Shown: positions 17,333-42,146 of the stretch, piece after piece | Layout of the letters: each line of letters opens with the position of its first letter | Numbering within the stretch: position 1 is the stretch's first letter | Assembly: GCF_043641665.1 (NCBI RefSeq) | Contig: NC_092181.1 | Location: 3,477,421-3,541,420 of the forward strand | DNA length: 64,000 nt | Source: Enoplosus armatus | Lineage: Eukaryota; Chordata; Actinopteri; Centrarchiformes; Enoplosidae | Direction of reading: 5' to 3' | Made by a program: the position numbers and the translations under genes | Notes under the pieces: model-generated | What the model was told of the DNA's origin: nothing | What the model saw: the letters and a program-made list of their open reading frames with translations, nothing else | The model's database searches: none

Positions 17333-17342
17333 ACACGTCATC
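17333..17342 (-). promoter_or_regulatory. UPRE-like site (GATGACGTGT) in the sec23b promoter
   Basis: Read on the minus strand the bases are GATGACGTGT, matching the XBP1/ATF6 unfolded-protein-response consensus GATGACGTG(T/G). A CCAAT box lies 25-30 bp upstream (17304-17308), and other ACGTCA cores occur at 17211-17216 and 17287-17292. COPII genes are known ER-stress targets, so the position just upstream of the sec23b 5' UTR is functionally sensible. No binding data are available. Confidence 0.55.
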
Positions 17343-17384
17343 CCAGTAAAGTGCAGAAGCCGGCTGATAGGGAGTGATCCCCTC

Positions 17385-17502
17385 ACCGTCGTCTTTCTGT
17401 CCTGCACCTCCGTCTGCTTTTATCTCCAAATGCTGTAATTTGTTTTGAACACAACAGACTCTTTAGCTCTTGTCTATACCCGCGGCCAACCCGATATAAA
17501 AG
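17385..17502 (+). other. sec23b: Putative non-coding first exon (5' UTR) of sec23b
   Basis: A GC-rich stretch ends in AAAAG followed by the strong donor GTAAGC at 17503, and the first coding exon begins almost 2 kb downstream behind an acceptor. The left boundary is a guess from composition. The downstream acceptor is probably the AG at 19335-19336, leaving seven untranslated bases before the ATG. Confidence 0.5.
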
Positions 17503-18042
17503 GTAAGCACTCGACTTGATTTTGCTCGAAAGTAGGCCGCCCGTTTCTGCGTTCATTCATGAAGGGACAGGAAGTGGGTTAATGCTACATTCCGTTAGCT
17601 AGCCCAACCAACGTAGCGGTGGCCTGTAGAGGTTTGAGTGACAGAGCAACGTAGAGACATTTGGCGACGATGATTAACAATAACGTTTGCTGTTATACTC
17701 ATTAAGTTTCTACAACCCCCATAGTTGCTATACCGAGTTTCGTGTGCCCCGCGAAAGCGATCATATTTGAATGATTCGTGTGTAGAAATTCCCGACGGAT
17801 ACCAACCTTCCCTGGTGGGTTTTATCGGTGATGATACGTGGCCTGTTGCTTGTGTTATAGACGTATAGACTAGAAGGTAATCACCGTATTAATTGCTCCA
17901 AATAGTGATTTCCTGTCTATGATTAAAGACTATTTCAAGTTTCAAGGATTTCTCGTGCTTTCAGACAGAGGGCGAAAGCAGAATCTTTATTTCTAGCAGC
18001 AAAAAACCCCCAATAACATCAGCCCCTTCGTTAGACATGGCC

Positions 18043-18069
18043 AGGTCACAGGTCACAGGTCATAGGTCA
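18043..18069 (+). promoter_or_regulatory. Four tandem AGGTCA half-sites spaced by one base (triple DR1)
   Basis: Exact AGGTCA copies sit at 18043-18048, 18050-18055, 18057-18062 and 18064-18069, giving three overlapping DR1 elements at a 7-bp period. It lies in sec23b intron 1. DR1 sites are bound by RXR heterodimers, HNF4 and COUP-TF (known). It could also be a chance 7-bp minisatellite. Confidence 0.5.
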
Positions 18070-18659
18070 TATTCCGTAAGAAAAACATAAGATACAAGGC
18101 AGCTTACAATTATATCTATTATCGATTATATTCAATTTGTCATGGCCTAAGACAGAGATAAGTAGCAGAATTATCACACTGAGGAAGATGAAACTGGGGA
18201 ATGTTTGACATTTTGTTAGAAAATGAACGATTATTAAAATACAGTGCCAGATACAAATAACGTTTCAGTGTGGATGCATTTTTTGCAGAGATGTTTTTAG
18301 TTACTGAGAAATTAATTGCTTCTTATTTCGGGCCAGGTAGGCTAAATATCACATCATTTAATATATTAAAACAAATCCATTATTTTGGAACAATCTGATG
18401 TAGAAACCTTTAGTTCATGAATTGATTAGGTGACAGAGATGATCAAATTGCCAACTATTTTGATAATAAACTGATCATTTAAACCATTTAACAAGCAAAA
18501 ATGCTAAACATTCCTTTGCTGCATCTTTTCAACTGAGAGGATTTGCTTTTCTTTGTCTTGTGTGATAGTAAATTCAATACTTTGGGGGATTGGACTGTTG
18601 GTCAAACAAAACAGGTCATTTGAAGATGTCACATTGGGCTCTGGGAAATTGTGGTGGAT

Positions 18660-18775
18660 ATTTCACTATTTTCTGACATTTTATAGACCAAACAATTATT
18701 TCCTCAATTAATTGAAAAAAATAATTGGTAGATTAGTAGATAATGAAAATAATCAGTAGTTGCAGCCCTACCTAC
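18660..18775. repeat. Dispersed AT-rich repeat ending in TTGCAGCCCTA
   Basis: The run of AATTAATTGAAAAAAATAATTGG, AGATTAGTAGATAATG and TAGTTGCAGCCCTA resembles the end of a repeat found throughout percomorph genomes. It lies in sec23b intron 1 and has no coding content. The family is recalled, not searched. Confidence 0.5.
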
Positions 18776-19183
18776 AGTTATACACAGTTGTCTGGCCTAC
18801 ACAAGTATAGATCACATTGTGCACTCTGAAATCTTAAACCCAGCTGACAACAAAAGATTGTAACTTGTTTTTGTCATCTGTTCAAAAGCAATGTGCATTA
18901 CAACCCTGCTGGAGCACTGTTGTATTGCTCAGGGAATATTAAGATCCTCTGTTAGTGGTGAGACAGAGAGAGAGTATACGGTTGCTACAACAGGATTCCT
19001 GGTGGTGCTATGCTAAAGGCGTCATTGATATTTCACTGACACAGTACAACACAGGTGGAGCCTATAAATACCACTGTGATTCCTCTGTACTCTTCCTCAC
19101 CTAAACACGCTGGACAGGTTTCCTGTTGACACATTTGTGCGTCATGCTTTCGAATATATGCGTCTTATTTTAGCATGGGAGGG

Positions 19184-19201
19184 AACCCTAACCCTAACCC
19201 T
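19184..19201 (-). repeat. Interstitial telomere-like repeat, three units
   Basis: Three exact AACCCT units (TTAGGG on the minus strand) sit 143 bp before the sec23b start codon and are followed at once by TATAAA (19203-19208). With only three units it may be chance or the scar of an ancient repair event. Confidence 0.6.
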
Positions 19202-19334
19202 GTATAAAGAGCAGTTCACTGCAGCTAGTGAAAAACTGAAGCGAGTTGAGACTACCAGTGACACTGGGACTATATCCAGTTCTTCTATTGGACTTACAAC
19301 CTCACTGTGGTCTATTGGGCTCTTTCTCTGCTGA

Positions 19335-26931
<7,597 letters not shown>

Positions 26932-27500
26932 ACGTCTACGTTTTTTCCACCGCAAAGAGAGAAAGAGGGACCCAACATTCCCGTTCTGATATAGGGATCC
27001 ATTCACATTTCCCCTGTTTCTGTAAAGGAGCCAACCCCAGAGAGTCTGCTGTATCTGCTTGCTTGATTTTACTGTGCTCTTTTCTGGACTCATATGTGAC
27101 ATTTCCATGCTGCAAAAGGAACAGGAAAAGGGGGGAAAATGGCACATTCCTAACAAGAAAACAAGTGACATTTGTGCTCGTTTTCATTAACTTGTTATTT
27201 ATGAGAAATGGCTCCAGTGCTGCAGAACCCGATTGTCCTCCTGTAAGCAATATCAAATTCTCTATTTCTCTTTTATATTTGATATTACCTCTGACATGCA
27301 GAATGATTAGAATTGCAGAATCTAATTATTTTTGTTTTCTTTTTGTTGGTTTGTTTGTCCTAAAATGTGTACCTACTGCATCACACTTGGTTGAAGGTGC
27401 TGTTTAATAGGACGCTTATATGTGTTTGCTTTGTCTATAGCTAAAGATGACATGCCTACATTTTTCTCATTAATAAATTATAATGGTACCTCTAAAGCTG
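26932..27500 (+). other. sec23b: sec23b 3' UTR and polyadenylation signal
   Basis: The stop TAG ends at 26931. A canonical AATAAA occurs at about 27473-27478, with an AT-rich stretch after it, giving a 3' UTR of roughly 560 bases. The exact cleavage site is unknown. Confidence 0.6.
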
Positions 27501-29594
27501 GTTAAGAAGCGTTCACAGGGCTAATCGGGCTTCACATTGATGGCTTGTTAATCACACTTTATTTCACATATAAAGATCAAATCCTACATGGATTATGCCT
27601 AAAGTGTTTTCCAAGAAAATTCCCTCTGAATAATGAGGATTAATGTTCTGAGGAATGGAAGTCAATCACATCAACTTGGCTGACTCTGTTTTCAATGACG
27701 AACATTTAGATTTATTTTTAACTTTGACTTTATAGGGCACTCTATAGTTTAGCCCCCTCATCCCGTCTCGTTCACCATCTGGTATTTTGCACCCGATGAC
27801 CAAGTGTCTTTGTAATCAAACTTTAATATACTGTAAGACTGTATAAAAGGGACAGTTTGATTTAGATCCTGTCTGGATTCTTAATGCTATCCATATAAAG
27901 GCCTGTTGGCAGGGAATGGATTCTGTCTGTGTTGTCTGTCATTGCACCTGCATGTACGTCCCATTCTACTGAAGTGCAGCGGTCAGCTCAGCTGACGAAC
28001 CCACGCGCCAGACGTGTGTGTACTTAAAAATCAAACCTTGCGTTTCCTGCTCTGGATTTTCACATTGACGTCACAGAGGTTACCAGAGATGCTCAATTCA
28101 CACACCAGACATCTGTTTGGCTGCGTGCAGCAGAAGGAAAACGATTGCGTGCCGGTGTGTGCGAGAGAATGGGGCACGGCATGTTTCTACAACAGTAGGT
28201 GACACATCCTGTGTGTAGATTGGAAGCGACAAACAATTGTCTTTTTCTCATTCGTTGCTACTGTACATAAAGCCTGCATGGCACGCAATCCCAATCATAA
28301 AACCACTCACACACCATCTACTGTCTGTACTACTGTAAGCTGATTTCAGATCCCCCAGACAGTATGATTTCGAGGATCAGTGAACGGCAGATTATGAAGA
28401 CTAATCCTTGGGGGCTATCTGTATGGAGGCAAATTCTACTCTTAGCAGCTTTAAGCGGAAGTTGCCACTGAAATACAAATGAAGTCTGTCTATCAAGAGC
28501 TTAGGCCTTACAATGTTGCACTCTGAAGCCACATATGCTCCCAAGGTATTCAAAGCCAAATGAAAGATGCAACGCAATGGCTCTTAATCTCTTTTGACAT
28601 GGATACTCTTGCACAATACCAAAAGCTCCTTTTAAGGCCATGCATTTTCACTTTAAATTGGGGCAGTTGCATGTGAACTGACGCCATACTGTACATGGAT
28701 ATGAAATGGTCCCATAAAGGGAAAATAATCATGTCTTCATTTTAATCTGTGTGTGTCTATATGCTTGGCCATCTTGACACATGCAAATGCTGCAGCTGTG
28801 CATGTTCAATGATGTTCTGAAGAACAAAAGAACATTAAAATTTCTCCGGCCCACTATTTTTTTTTGTCTTCAGTGATCATTCATGATGCTCATGTCCATG
28901 TGATTCCCAGGCTTAGGCAAAGCTGTAAGGAAATGTGTCGTCTTATTATCTCCTATCAAATCCTAACGGATCAGTTCTGGTCCAGCAGCAAGAGAAATCC
29001 ATTCTGGCTTCTGACCCAGATAACTTATGTAAGATTTCTATATAGAATATGCCATAGTATGTTTATATAACTATGATTGACACAATACTGTAGTCAGATG
29101 ATGCTACCATACATAGTGTAGTTCTCCTCTCAGTCATATAGATTATAGGAGCTAAAACTGAAGGCTGAATTTATATTAAAAATGTAATCCCAAGAAAGCT
29201 GCGGCCACAGAAGTGTGAGCTAATAGTCGCCCCAAAATGAAATTACACTCCAAACGACCATCCTCTTTAATAAAAATAATCATAATAATAATAATGATAA
29301 TCTTTATATTGCAGATTTCATAGAGTTGAATGCAGTAAAAAATAAACATGGAGGAAAAAAAACAAAAACAATGACTAAAAAGTTGTATTATAAGGAAATT
29401 GTATATATATTATGAAATTCCATAAGAAAGTAAGCAAACAGATAAAAGCATGTTTGAAAAATTGTGTTTTAAGTTTCAGAAGTTCACTGAACACGTATGT
29501 AACCTTTTCTGAACAGCAGCTGCTGTGGCCACAATGGGACAACTACGGTGTTGTGTGCTGACAACATATTGCAGATACATGGTTACAATGTATG

Positions 29595-29597
<3 letters not shown>

Positions 29598-29654
<57 letters not shown>
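29598..29654. repeat. (AT)n microsatellite
   Basis: An uninterrupted alternating AT run of about 28 units. It is likely to vary in length and to form cruciform or slipped structures. Confidence 0.95.
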
Positions 29655-29660
<6 letters not shown>

Positions 29661-30104
29661 ATGGAGATGTGAAAGAAGTAGCAAAAAAGTTGAGCTGTTG
29701 AACTCAATAGCTATGGCATGACTAAATTCAGCATAGATCCCAAGTAAGGGTCTAACATACTGGATGACAGTAAATGCTAAAATGTAGAGTAACTGCAGCA
29801 TAGTTAGAGAAGATACAGTTGCTTATTTGCATATCAGAAAATATGGAGCAACTTTCAGCATTCATTTAGAGTTTTCATTATTTCTCCTGGAAGGCCTTCA
29901 AAGTGTTGTTCACATGAAAAGTGAATAGTTGTACCAAGAATGAACAAAGAGAGCTTGACAGTTCAAACCCTGCCTCCTTCCTCACCTCCACACAGCTGGC
30001 CAATCACAGCATGGAGTGGGTGTGAATGTCGGATTGGTAGTTTTGGAAAGTAACAGAAACGGTCGGACGTGGCCCCCCCAAATCCGTCGTCGGATAGCTC
30101 TGTT

Positions 30105-30290
30105 TTGGTCTCCATTACTTCAGTAAAAGTACGAATACTACAATGTACAAATCCTCCATTACAAGTAAAGGTCCTGCATTTAAAATCTACTTAAGTAAAA
30201 GCAGAGAAGTATCATCAGAATACATACTTAAAGTACCAGTAGTAAAAGTACTTGTTCTGCAGTAAAATGTCCATTTGGACTGTTTTAGCC
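30105..30290. repeat. Dispersed fish repeat rich in AGTAAAAGTA
   Basis: Blocks such as CTTCAGTAAAAGTACGAATA, AAGTAAAGGTCCTGCATT and CAGTAGTAAAAGTACTTG are typical of a widespread teleost family. A related block (GTGGAAAGTAACTAAGTACA) occurs at about 40070. There is no coding content. Confidence 0.6.
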
Positions 30291-31502
30291 AGACGTGTAG
30301 AGTTTAGAGAACGTCCTGTAGTATCAGCTAAGATCTAGACCCAGATCATGATCATGATCTACTGTAACTAATGCAGCACTGAGGTCTAGAAGTACAGAAA
30401 ATTTTTTTTTAATTCTATCTTTAATCATTTCAGCCTGTTTCTTAGCTTATGAGGATCTAAAGACATCAGTATCTCCAAGATTTTGTCTGTGAGCAAACAG
30501 CAGTCACACTTAGACTCAGATTCACACAAATAGTCTGACATTCATATTAAATCTGTCCTTGTGTAGTGTGGGCTGTGTACATAGTAGAACTGCCTCTTCT
30601 GAAATGTGGCGAGCTGTATTATTCTCATAGGCTTTGGTGGACGTGTGAACATTCACTGCAGCAGAGGACTTATAATGTGTTCAACAAACTTAGGAGACAG
30701 CCTATCACCATCCACATCGACGTCATTAGCAGTGTTTACCAGACTGTAGCTGAGTATTCTGACTTCCAATATGCTGCTGATATTCAATAAGACTCTTGTC
30801 AGCTGTTGGCATGAACCACTGGGTGAGTTAAGGACACAGAGCACTTTTTGAAGCTTTGAGATGTGTAGAATGGTCTACTCACAGTGGGGAGCCACGACTT
30901 ATCCTATTGTATTTCAGTGGGTTTTCTCCTGGAATATTTTCAACCACTAGCAAAGCAGTTCATCAAATTCCATATGTCATTTTTGTGCCTATAAGCCTGT
31001 GTAATATAGAGCAAGTGGTATTTGAAGTGGGAGATTTAATCCTGTGTAATTGCAACAGCAAATGTGCCACCTGTAGGTACAAAACCACGGTGGTAATTAC
31101 CCACAGTATCACCAGCAGCTTGTTCAACAGTATTTGGGGCACTTTGGTGGAGAGCCTTGGCCTGATTTGTCATGTTGAAGTGCGGCTTAGCCTTCGGGGC
31201 TGAACATGAAGGCATGCTGCTGAGGTAACAGAGATGCCAGGCCTAGCTGGCCTCATTTACTCCAGGGTTGTAAACACTGTTTGCACAGAGGCTCAAACGA
31301 TTTGTATTTTTAGCTCATTCTCACACAGAGGAATCGCAGCACTCATGGGAAACGTCTTTGAAAATGCCAACTTTTGTGTTGTCTCTGCGCTCCAGCACAG
31401 TTCAGATTAGAAGAAATTCACTGCAGACTCTCAGTCTTGTGGAGGCATCTCGACTTCACGCAGTGTGCAGAGATCAACAGGCCACCGCCACTCTGGTCTG
31501 TA

Positions 31503-31520
31503 GCAGCAGCAGCAGCAGCT
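31503..31520 (+). repeat. Short (AGC)n run
   Basis: Six trinucleotide units in non-coding DNA; a small microsatellite. Confidence 0.8.
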
Positions 31521-32289
31521 CATCATCCTCTCCGTGACTTCCTGCTAAACAAGAGAGCACGCATCAGCTCCTCTGAAAACAGAAGTAACTATTGGCAGTG
31601 AAGGCAAGGACTAAAAGAAAAACAACTGCTGTGAGGAATTTAACAAGGAACAGTTTTACGACATTGCATCTATTTTACTGATAAATGTCAAATGGTTTTT
31701 TTTCGCACATTCTGCATAATTCAGAATAATCTAAGAGTCTAATGTTTTAATTCACCTCAACTGACTGTTTTATCGGAACATTGTTGTTTATTTTTCTAGA
31801 CTCGATAAAGAGTAAAGAGTGAATTTAAAGGGGCAATCCACCAATTTTACACAAAGGTGGCTTTACTTCTCACAGGGAGTACTACTCAGCTTGTGCAAAC
31901 ACTTGTTGACAAAACTTGACAAGACTTGTTATAAACTGGAGGTGTAGGGTTTAGGAGACAGGGAGAGGGTCTAATTAAAGTCACTATTGAGTTGAAGTGT
32001 GGGAAATGTAGGACCCAGCTGACTTGTCCAGCTAGGAATTAAAAGACAGGATGTCTCTGCCTCTGCTGCTTCCTTTCTTTTAAAATCTGTCGCTTGTGAA
32101 AATGTACTAAGTGTACAAAACAATGTAGTAGCTGTTAAATTGAATCATCCCAGTTTTCTTTCATTCTGAAATTGTGCAGTGAAATCTGGCCGCAGATACT
32201 GTTAAGTTCTTGCTGTATGTGATTTACATTTTTTAACTGAAGAGGTAACTTTTGTCCCACACGACGGAGGGAGGAGAGACATCGTGTTG

Positions 32290-33022
<733 letters not shown>

Positions 33023-33327
33023 CAAATCCTTTGACAACGTGACATCCTATAGGCTGGGCGCTCGTGGAGCACCGCGCGTGAAAGAGAAAAAAAAAGTCAA
33101 ATGATGACAACGTGACACTTTGGCACTCAGCTGCGCTCAGTGAGGGGGGGTGCTGTCTGTGTCCGGAGCGTCAATGGGGGTGTGTGGTAACCGTAGAGCG
33201 CCTCGCGGGACCTGACCTGCACCTCAACAGGTGTGTTTGGAAATTAGCCGGGGCTCGCGCACCTACTCCACTTCGCACCCATGAACTTTTCGGTCCTCCG
33301 CGCGCCGCTGCATCCCTTTCACGGACA

Positions 33328-38723
<5,396 letters not shown>

Positions 38724-39110
38724 GCGGGACTGGACAGCAGGTGGTGGCATTTCTCTCAGTGTGGCAACTTGATGGATGAAAACCCTGTTGTCCACATGTG
38801 GTCGGTGTTCAGTACGGGATGAACACAGGATTTCAGGCAAAATCATTAGCTCCATCTGATACATTTTAACACTGCCTTAAATGTGGGTGTGTTGTTGGCA
38901 TTAGTCGTCACGGAGCTTCAAGTCACATAGGAGCTTCAAAGTGGACTAATCTCATGGATGAAGGTGTTTTCTCTGTGTAACCCACCACAATGTAGATTTA
39001 AAAGAAACTGTTAAGTACACCCATATAAATAGAGTGAGGGTCTCTCAGATGCTAATAGCCTTATTAAACATGTTTCAGTCAATCAATAAATCAATGCCAA
39101 GACAGAGTGA
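38724..39110 (+). other. gsg1l: gsg1l 3' UTR with polyadenylation signal
   Basis: The coding region ends with TGA at 38721-38723. A canonical AATAAA is at 39085-39090, predicting a 3' UTR of about 380 bases. The next gene, tmc5, is transcribed toward it from the other side. Confidence 0.6.
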
Positions 39111-39616
39111 CAATTTAACCTTTTTTTCATTCATGGTGAAATCAAGCTACAAATGATGTGCCTACATATATCAGACCTGCAAACTCGTCGCCTTTTAGCG
39201 ACAAACACAATTTTTAGTGTCAACCAGGTCATTCACATGAACCGTGTGGATCTGAAGAGTTTTTAAAAATGAGTGAGTGAGAGAGAATGAATTATCTGTC
39301 TTTGCTATGAGATCGTCCTTCCCGCCAATCCAGGCTAGCCTCAACCGTATTGGATTGCCCAGTCAATAGTGCAGCATTTAATTTCGGTGGCATTTCTATG
39401 GGCCAATCGGAACTTTGACTTCTTCTGCTACGTGACGTCCGCTTGAAGACACCCTCTACCCTCTACCCTTTATTCTTGTTTGGACTTGACATGTTTGGAG
39501 GCTACAGTGCGGCTCTATATTTGCTCAGGCTGAAGTGAATAATCTGAGAATGACTGTCCATTCGAGAGTTTGCCGTGAGTCAAGTTTGAGTACCTGCAGC
39601 CTGAGCAGATAAAGTG

Positions 39617-39986
39617 CCGGTGTTACACCATATTCTGTGACCTAATTATGATTTTCAGCTACATTGCTACTGCAAATGTTTTTATCATACTTTATTGCAT
39701 TTATACATGAAAACATGTTGACCAAATATTGTCAGCTGAGGTGTTGGAGCTCTACAGACAGACCTATGCACAAAAGTTTCTGCTATCATGGTTATTAGAA
39801 TTTGTCACCCTCTCTATATCTAATATATGAATATTATAGGGTCACAATTTTTGGCTAACAGCTCTCAAAATTTGTGACCCTATCTAAATACTGTGGAGCA
39901 TTTTTGGTAACACCTATCATAATAAAGTATAAAGTGATAAAGTATGATAAAACATTTAGGCATTTCCTATTTGGGTGTAACACCGG
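39617..39986. mobile_element. Nested miniature element with CCGGTGTTACACC inverted repeats
   Basis: CCGGTGTTACACC at 39617-39629 is exactly inverted as GGTGTAACACCGG at 39974-39986, enclosing about 345 bp of AT-rich DNA that itself contains inverted pieces (GTCACCCTCTCTATA and TGTGACCCTATCTA). No coding capacity. It lies inside the larger inverted-repeat element and so inserted later. Confidence 0.6.
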
Positions 39987-40069
39987 TAGCTACCTTCCTG
40001 ATATGTAATGTTTGCTAAACTAGCTGGCATTAGCTAACTTCATAGCATTTCTCAACTCAGTTACCAGTG

Positions 40070-40330
40070 GTGGAAAGTAACTAAGTACATTTACATTATA
40101 AGTATTGTACGTACAAATTTTTTTAGATTTATGGGCATTTTTTTGCCTTTATTGGATAGTGACAGTGAAGAATGACAGGAAATGCAGGAGAGAGAGGGCG
40201 CAGTAAGGACTATATGCGGTATGCACTCTACCCGGTGAGCCGGGGCGCCCCCACTTATACTTTACTTTATACTTCTACTTTATCTGACAGCTTATCCCAT
40301 GGCCCGTCTTGCCTGTTCTCAGATATTGTG
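40070..40330. repeat. Two overlapping dispersed repeats, one apparently nested in the other
   Basis: CAGTGGTGGAAAGTAACTAA begins one common fish repeat, which seems to resume at ACTTATACTTTACTTTATAC. Between them, TTTGCCTTTATTGGATAGTG to GTGAGCCGGGGCGCCCC resembles a second common repeat. Assignments are from memory. Confidence 0.5.
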
Positions 40331-40544
40331 ATTAAAATAATTGAAATGCTCTAAAAGTTATTTGTTTATTAAGACGTTTATTAAAAATGTTGTTTTCTCG
40401 TTGTCTTCTAATCTCAAACACTCCAAAAGGCTCCATTTGCGTATTAAAATCACTAAAACTTTCTCCTGGACCCCCCTACCGGATTTTAGTTTCGGATCTT
40501 GTCACCTTCTCCACTACTCTACAGTTTGCAGGTCTGATATATAA

Positions 40545-42146
40545 ATTGTGAATAAGTTGTGGGGTGTAAGTGTGCAGTATGCTTGTCCACAGAATGGTTG
40601 TGTATCGTTTTTCTTTTGGATCTTCACAGTCAGTTAATTTTATGGTCTCACGAAGCCCAAACGAGCATCTGTTTTCATTAAACTAGTGTGAGCCATATCA
40701 GGACAAACTGCAGAGAAACAGACCTTTGTAACACTGAAGTTCTTTTGAGCACTTATATTGGCACAATAGGGATGATCAACAGTCTATAGTATAACTCATT
40801 TCCAGTGAAGCATGTCATTTTCATTTGATGTTTCTACTTTGGAGGACAATAAATATGCTGTGAAAATGTCCCTGTTCAGACGAATATGCTGGATATTAAA
40901 TCCCTCTCCACTCAAAACTGTGTTTTGGTTATTGTTTAGTCCAAGGGCATCATTTCCACTGTTCCCCAAACTTTTCAGAATCAGATTTTGTAAATATGCA
41001 TATGCTTATCATTAAGTATAAGGCCTCTATTAATGAAAATCAAATGCAATTTTAATTTGCATTAGTGTATAAATATTACAGCAATGAACATATCAGTTCT
41101 CATACTTCACTTTTTACTTGATTTGGATGTGCAGTTTTGGGGGGAAAGTTTCTCTGTGCTCAACTTTTGAGTGTAGGGCATCCACAGGATTTTGTGACAT
41201 CATAACTAGTTTGGAAGCCTATAATTTAACAACTTTCACAGTTGTGATGTGGACACATGAAACCTCCAGTGCACATACTCTGAGGACTTTTCAGTGAAGT
41301 AGGAGACACGTTATATCCAGCAGTTCAACTTTAGAAACCATTTTGGAGGATTTTCAATCAGGGGAAAATGAGTAGATGTAAATTTAATATTTTTTAACAA
41401 GATGACTTTTTTTTAACGGGAAAACCCTATATCAGAGAGAAATTATTATTCAAAGCCGAGTTTTTTTTCTTTTTCTTTTTTTTCTTATATCTGGAGGGAA
41501 TGTTTAATATGACAGATGAACCTCTGGCTAAGTACAAAGTTTGAGAAGACAGTCATTGTGTGATAAAACCTAAAACTCAATGCCTAATCTGTGGCATTGT
41601 ATAAATGATCCCTACAGAGGGCAGTGTTGTCTTAACAGACAATGTTTGCATCTTTGCTTGCTGACACTTTAGACAGGTTTCAAACTGTTTTTTTAAAAGT
41701 TTGATGTAATGCCAGGGACAATGATGCATTTACTTGTTACTGTCTTTTATTTGTATCTGGTATTAATCTACAATTCACAGTGAATATATACAGCAACAAC
41801 TGGCGTTTATGATACAGAAATTACATTAGAAATGGCACAAGATCAAGCCTAGCATATATACATTACAGTGCTTATTTATCTTACAAGGCTTAGTGTTAAA
41901 ATATATTCATAAAGAGGTGGACCTGCACTCTCTCCTAACCCTGCTACAATCTTAGGACTTTTGCATGTGCAGCAGCACTGAGTGTATTGCAATTCTGGAG
42001 ACATCACCCCATTTCTGGACTTATAACTGATGCTAATTCATCTATGGGTAACAAGCGTGATTGCAGTCATCTTAAAGAAATCCCTTCTGTTGTTCTTTTC
42101 CATTCTGTTCCTCTCCCCACGGTAAGCTAAAGTCAGAGCCCTTTGT
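40545..42146. other. Region between the nested transposon and tmc5, including the tmc5 3' UTR
   Basis: On the minus strand a canonical AATAAA lies at 41751-41746, about 400 bases beyond the tmc5 stop codon, so roughly 41730-42146 is the likely tmc5 3' UTR. From 40545 to about 41700 I see no gene and no repeat I can name; the sequence is AT-rich with several T or A homopolymers. Confidence 0.55.

Larger units (their letters stand above)
27501..32285. other. Intergenic region between sec23b and gsg1l
   Basis: No supported gene is seen. It contains an (AT)n microsatellite at 29598-29654, a stretch resembling dispersed fish repeats around 29815-30290, and a short AGC run at 31503-31520. A 115-codon open frame at 30856-31203 has no recognisable motif and was rejected. 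The region probably includes the junction between human chromosome 2/20-type and 16p-type gene blocks. Confidence 0.6.
39172..40536. mobile_element. Inverted-repeat DNA transposon with nested insertions
   Basis: CAGACCTGCAAACT at 39172-39185 is exactly inverted at 40523-40536. Both ends are flanked outside by ATATAT (39166-39171 and 40537-40542), either part of the TIR or an AT-rich target duplication. A CAG-starting end fits the hAT superfamily, but that is inference. Within it lie an element with its own TIRs (39617-39986) and further repeat blocks (about 40070-40330). No transposase frame is seen, so it is non-autonomous or decayed. It sits between the convergent gsg1l and tmc5 genes. Confidence 0.65.

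Noticed and set aside
30856..31203. 115-codon open frame between sec23b and gsg1l
   Set aside because: No recognisable motif, no splice continuation, AT-rich, and near dispersed repeats; the length is within chance expectation for this amount of DNA.
39172..40536. Transposase gene inside the inverted-repeat element
   Set aside because: The interior open frames are short, lack DDE or hAT dimerisation motifs, and are interrupted by nested repeats.
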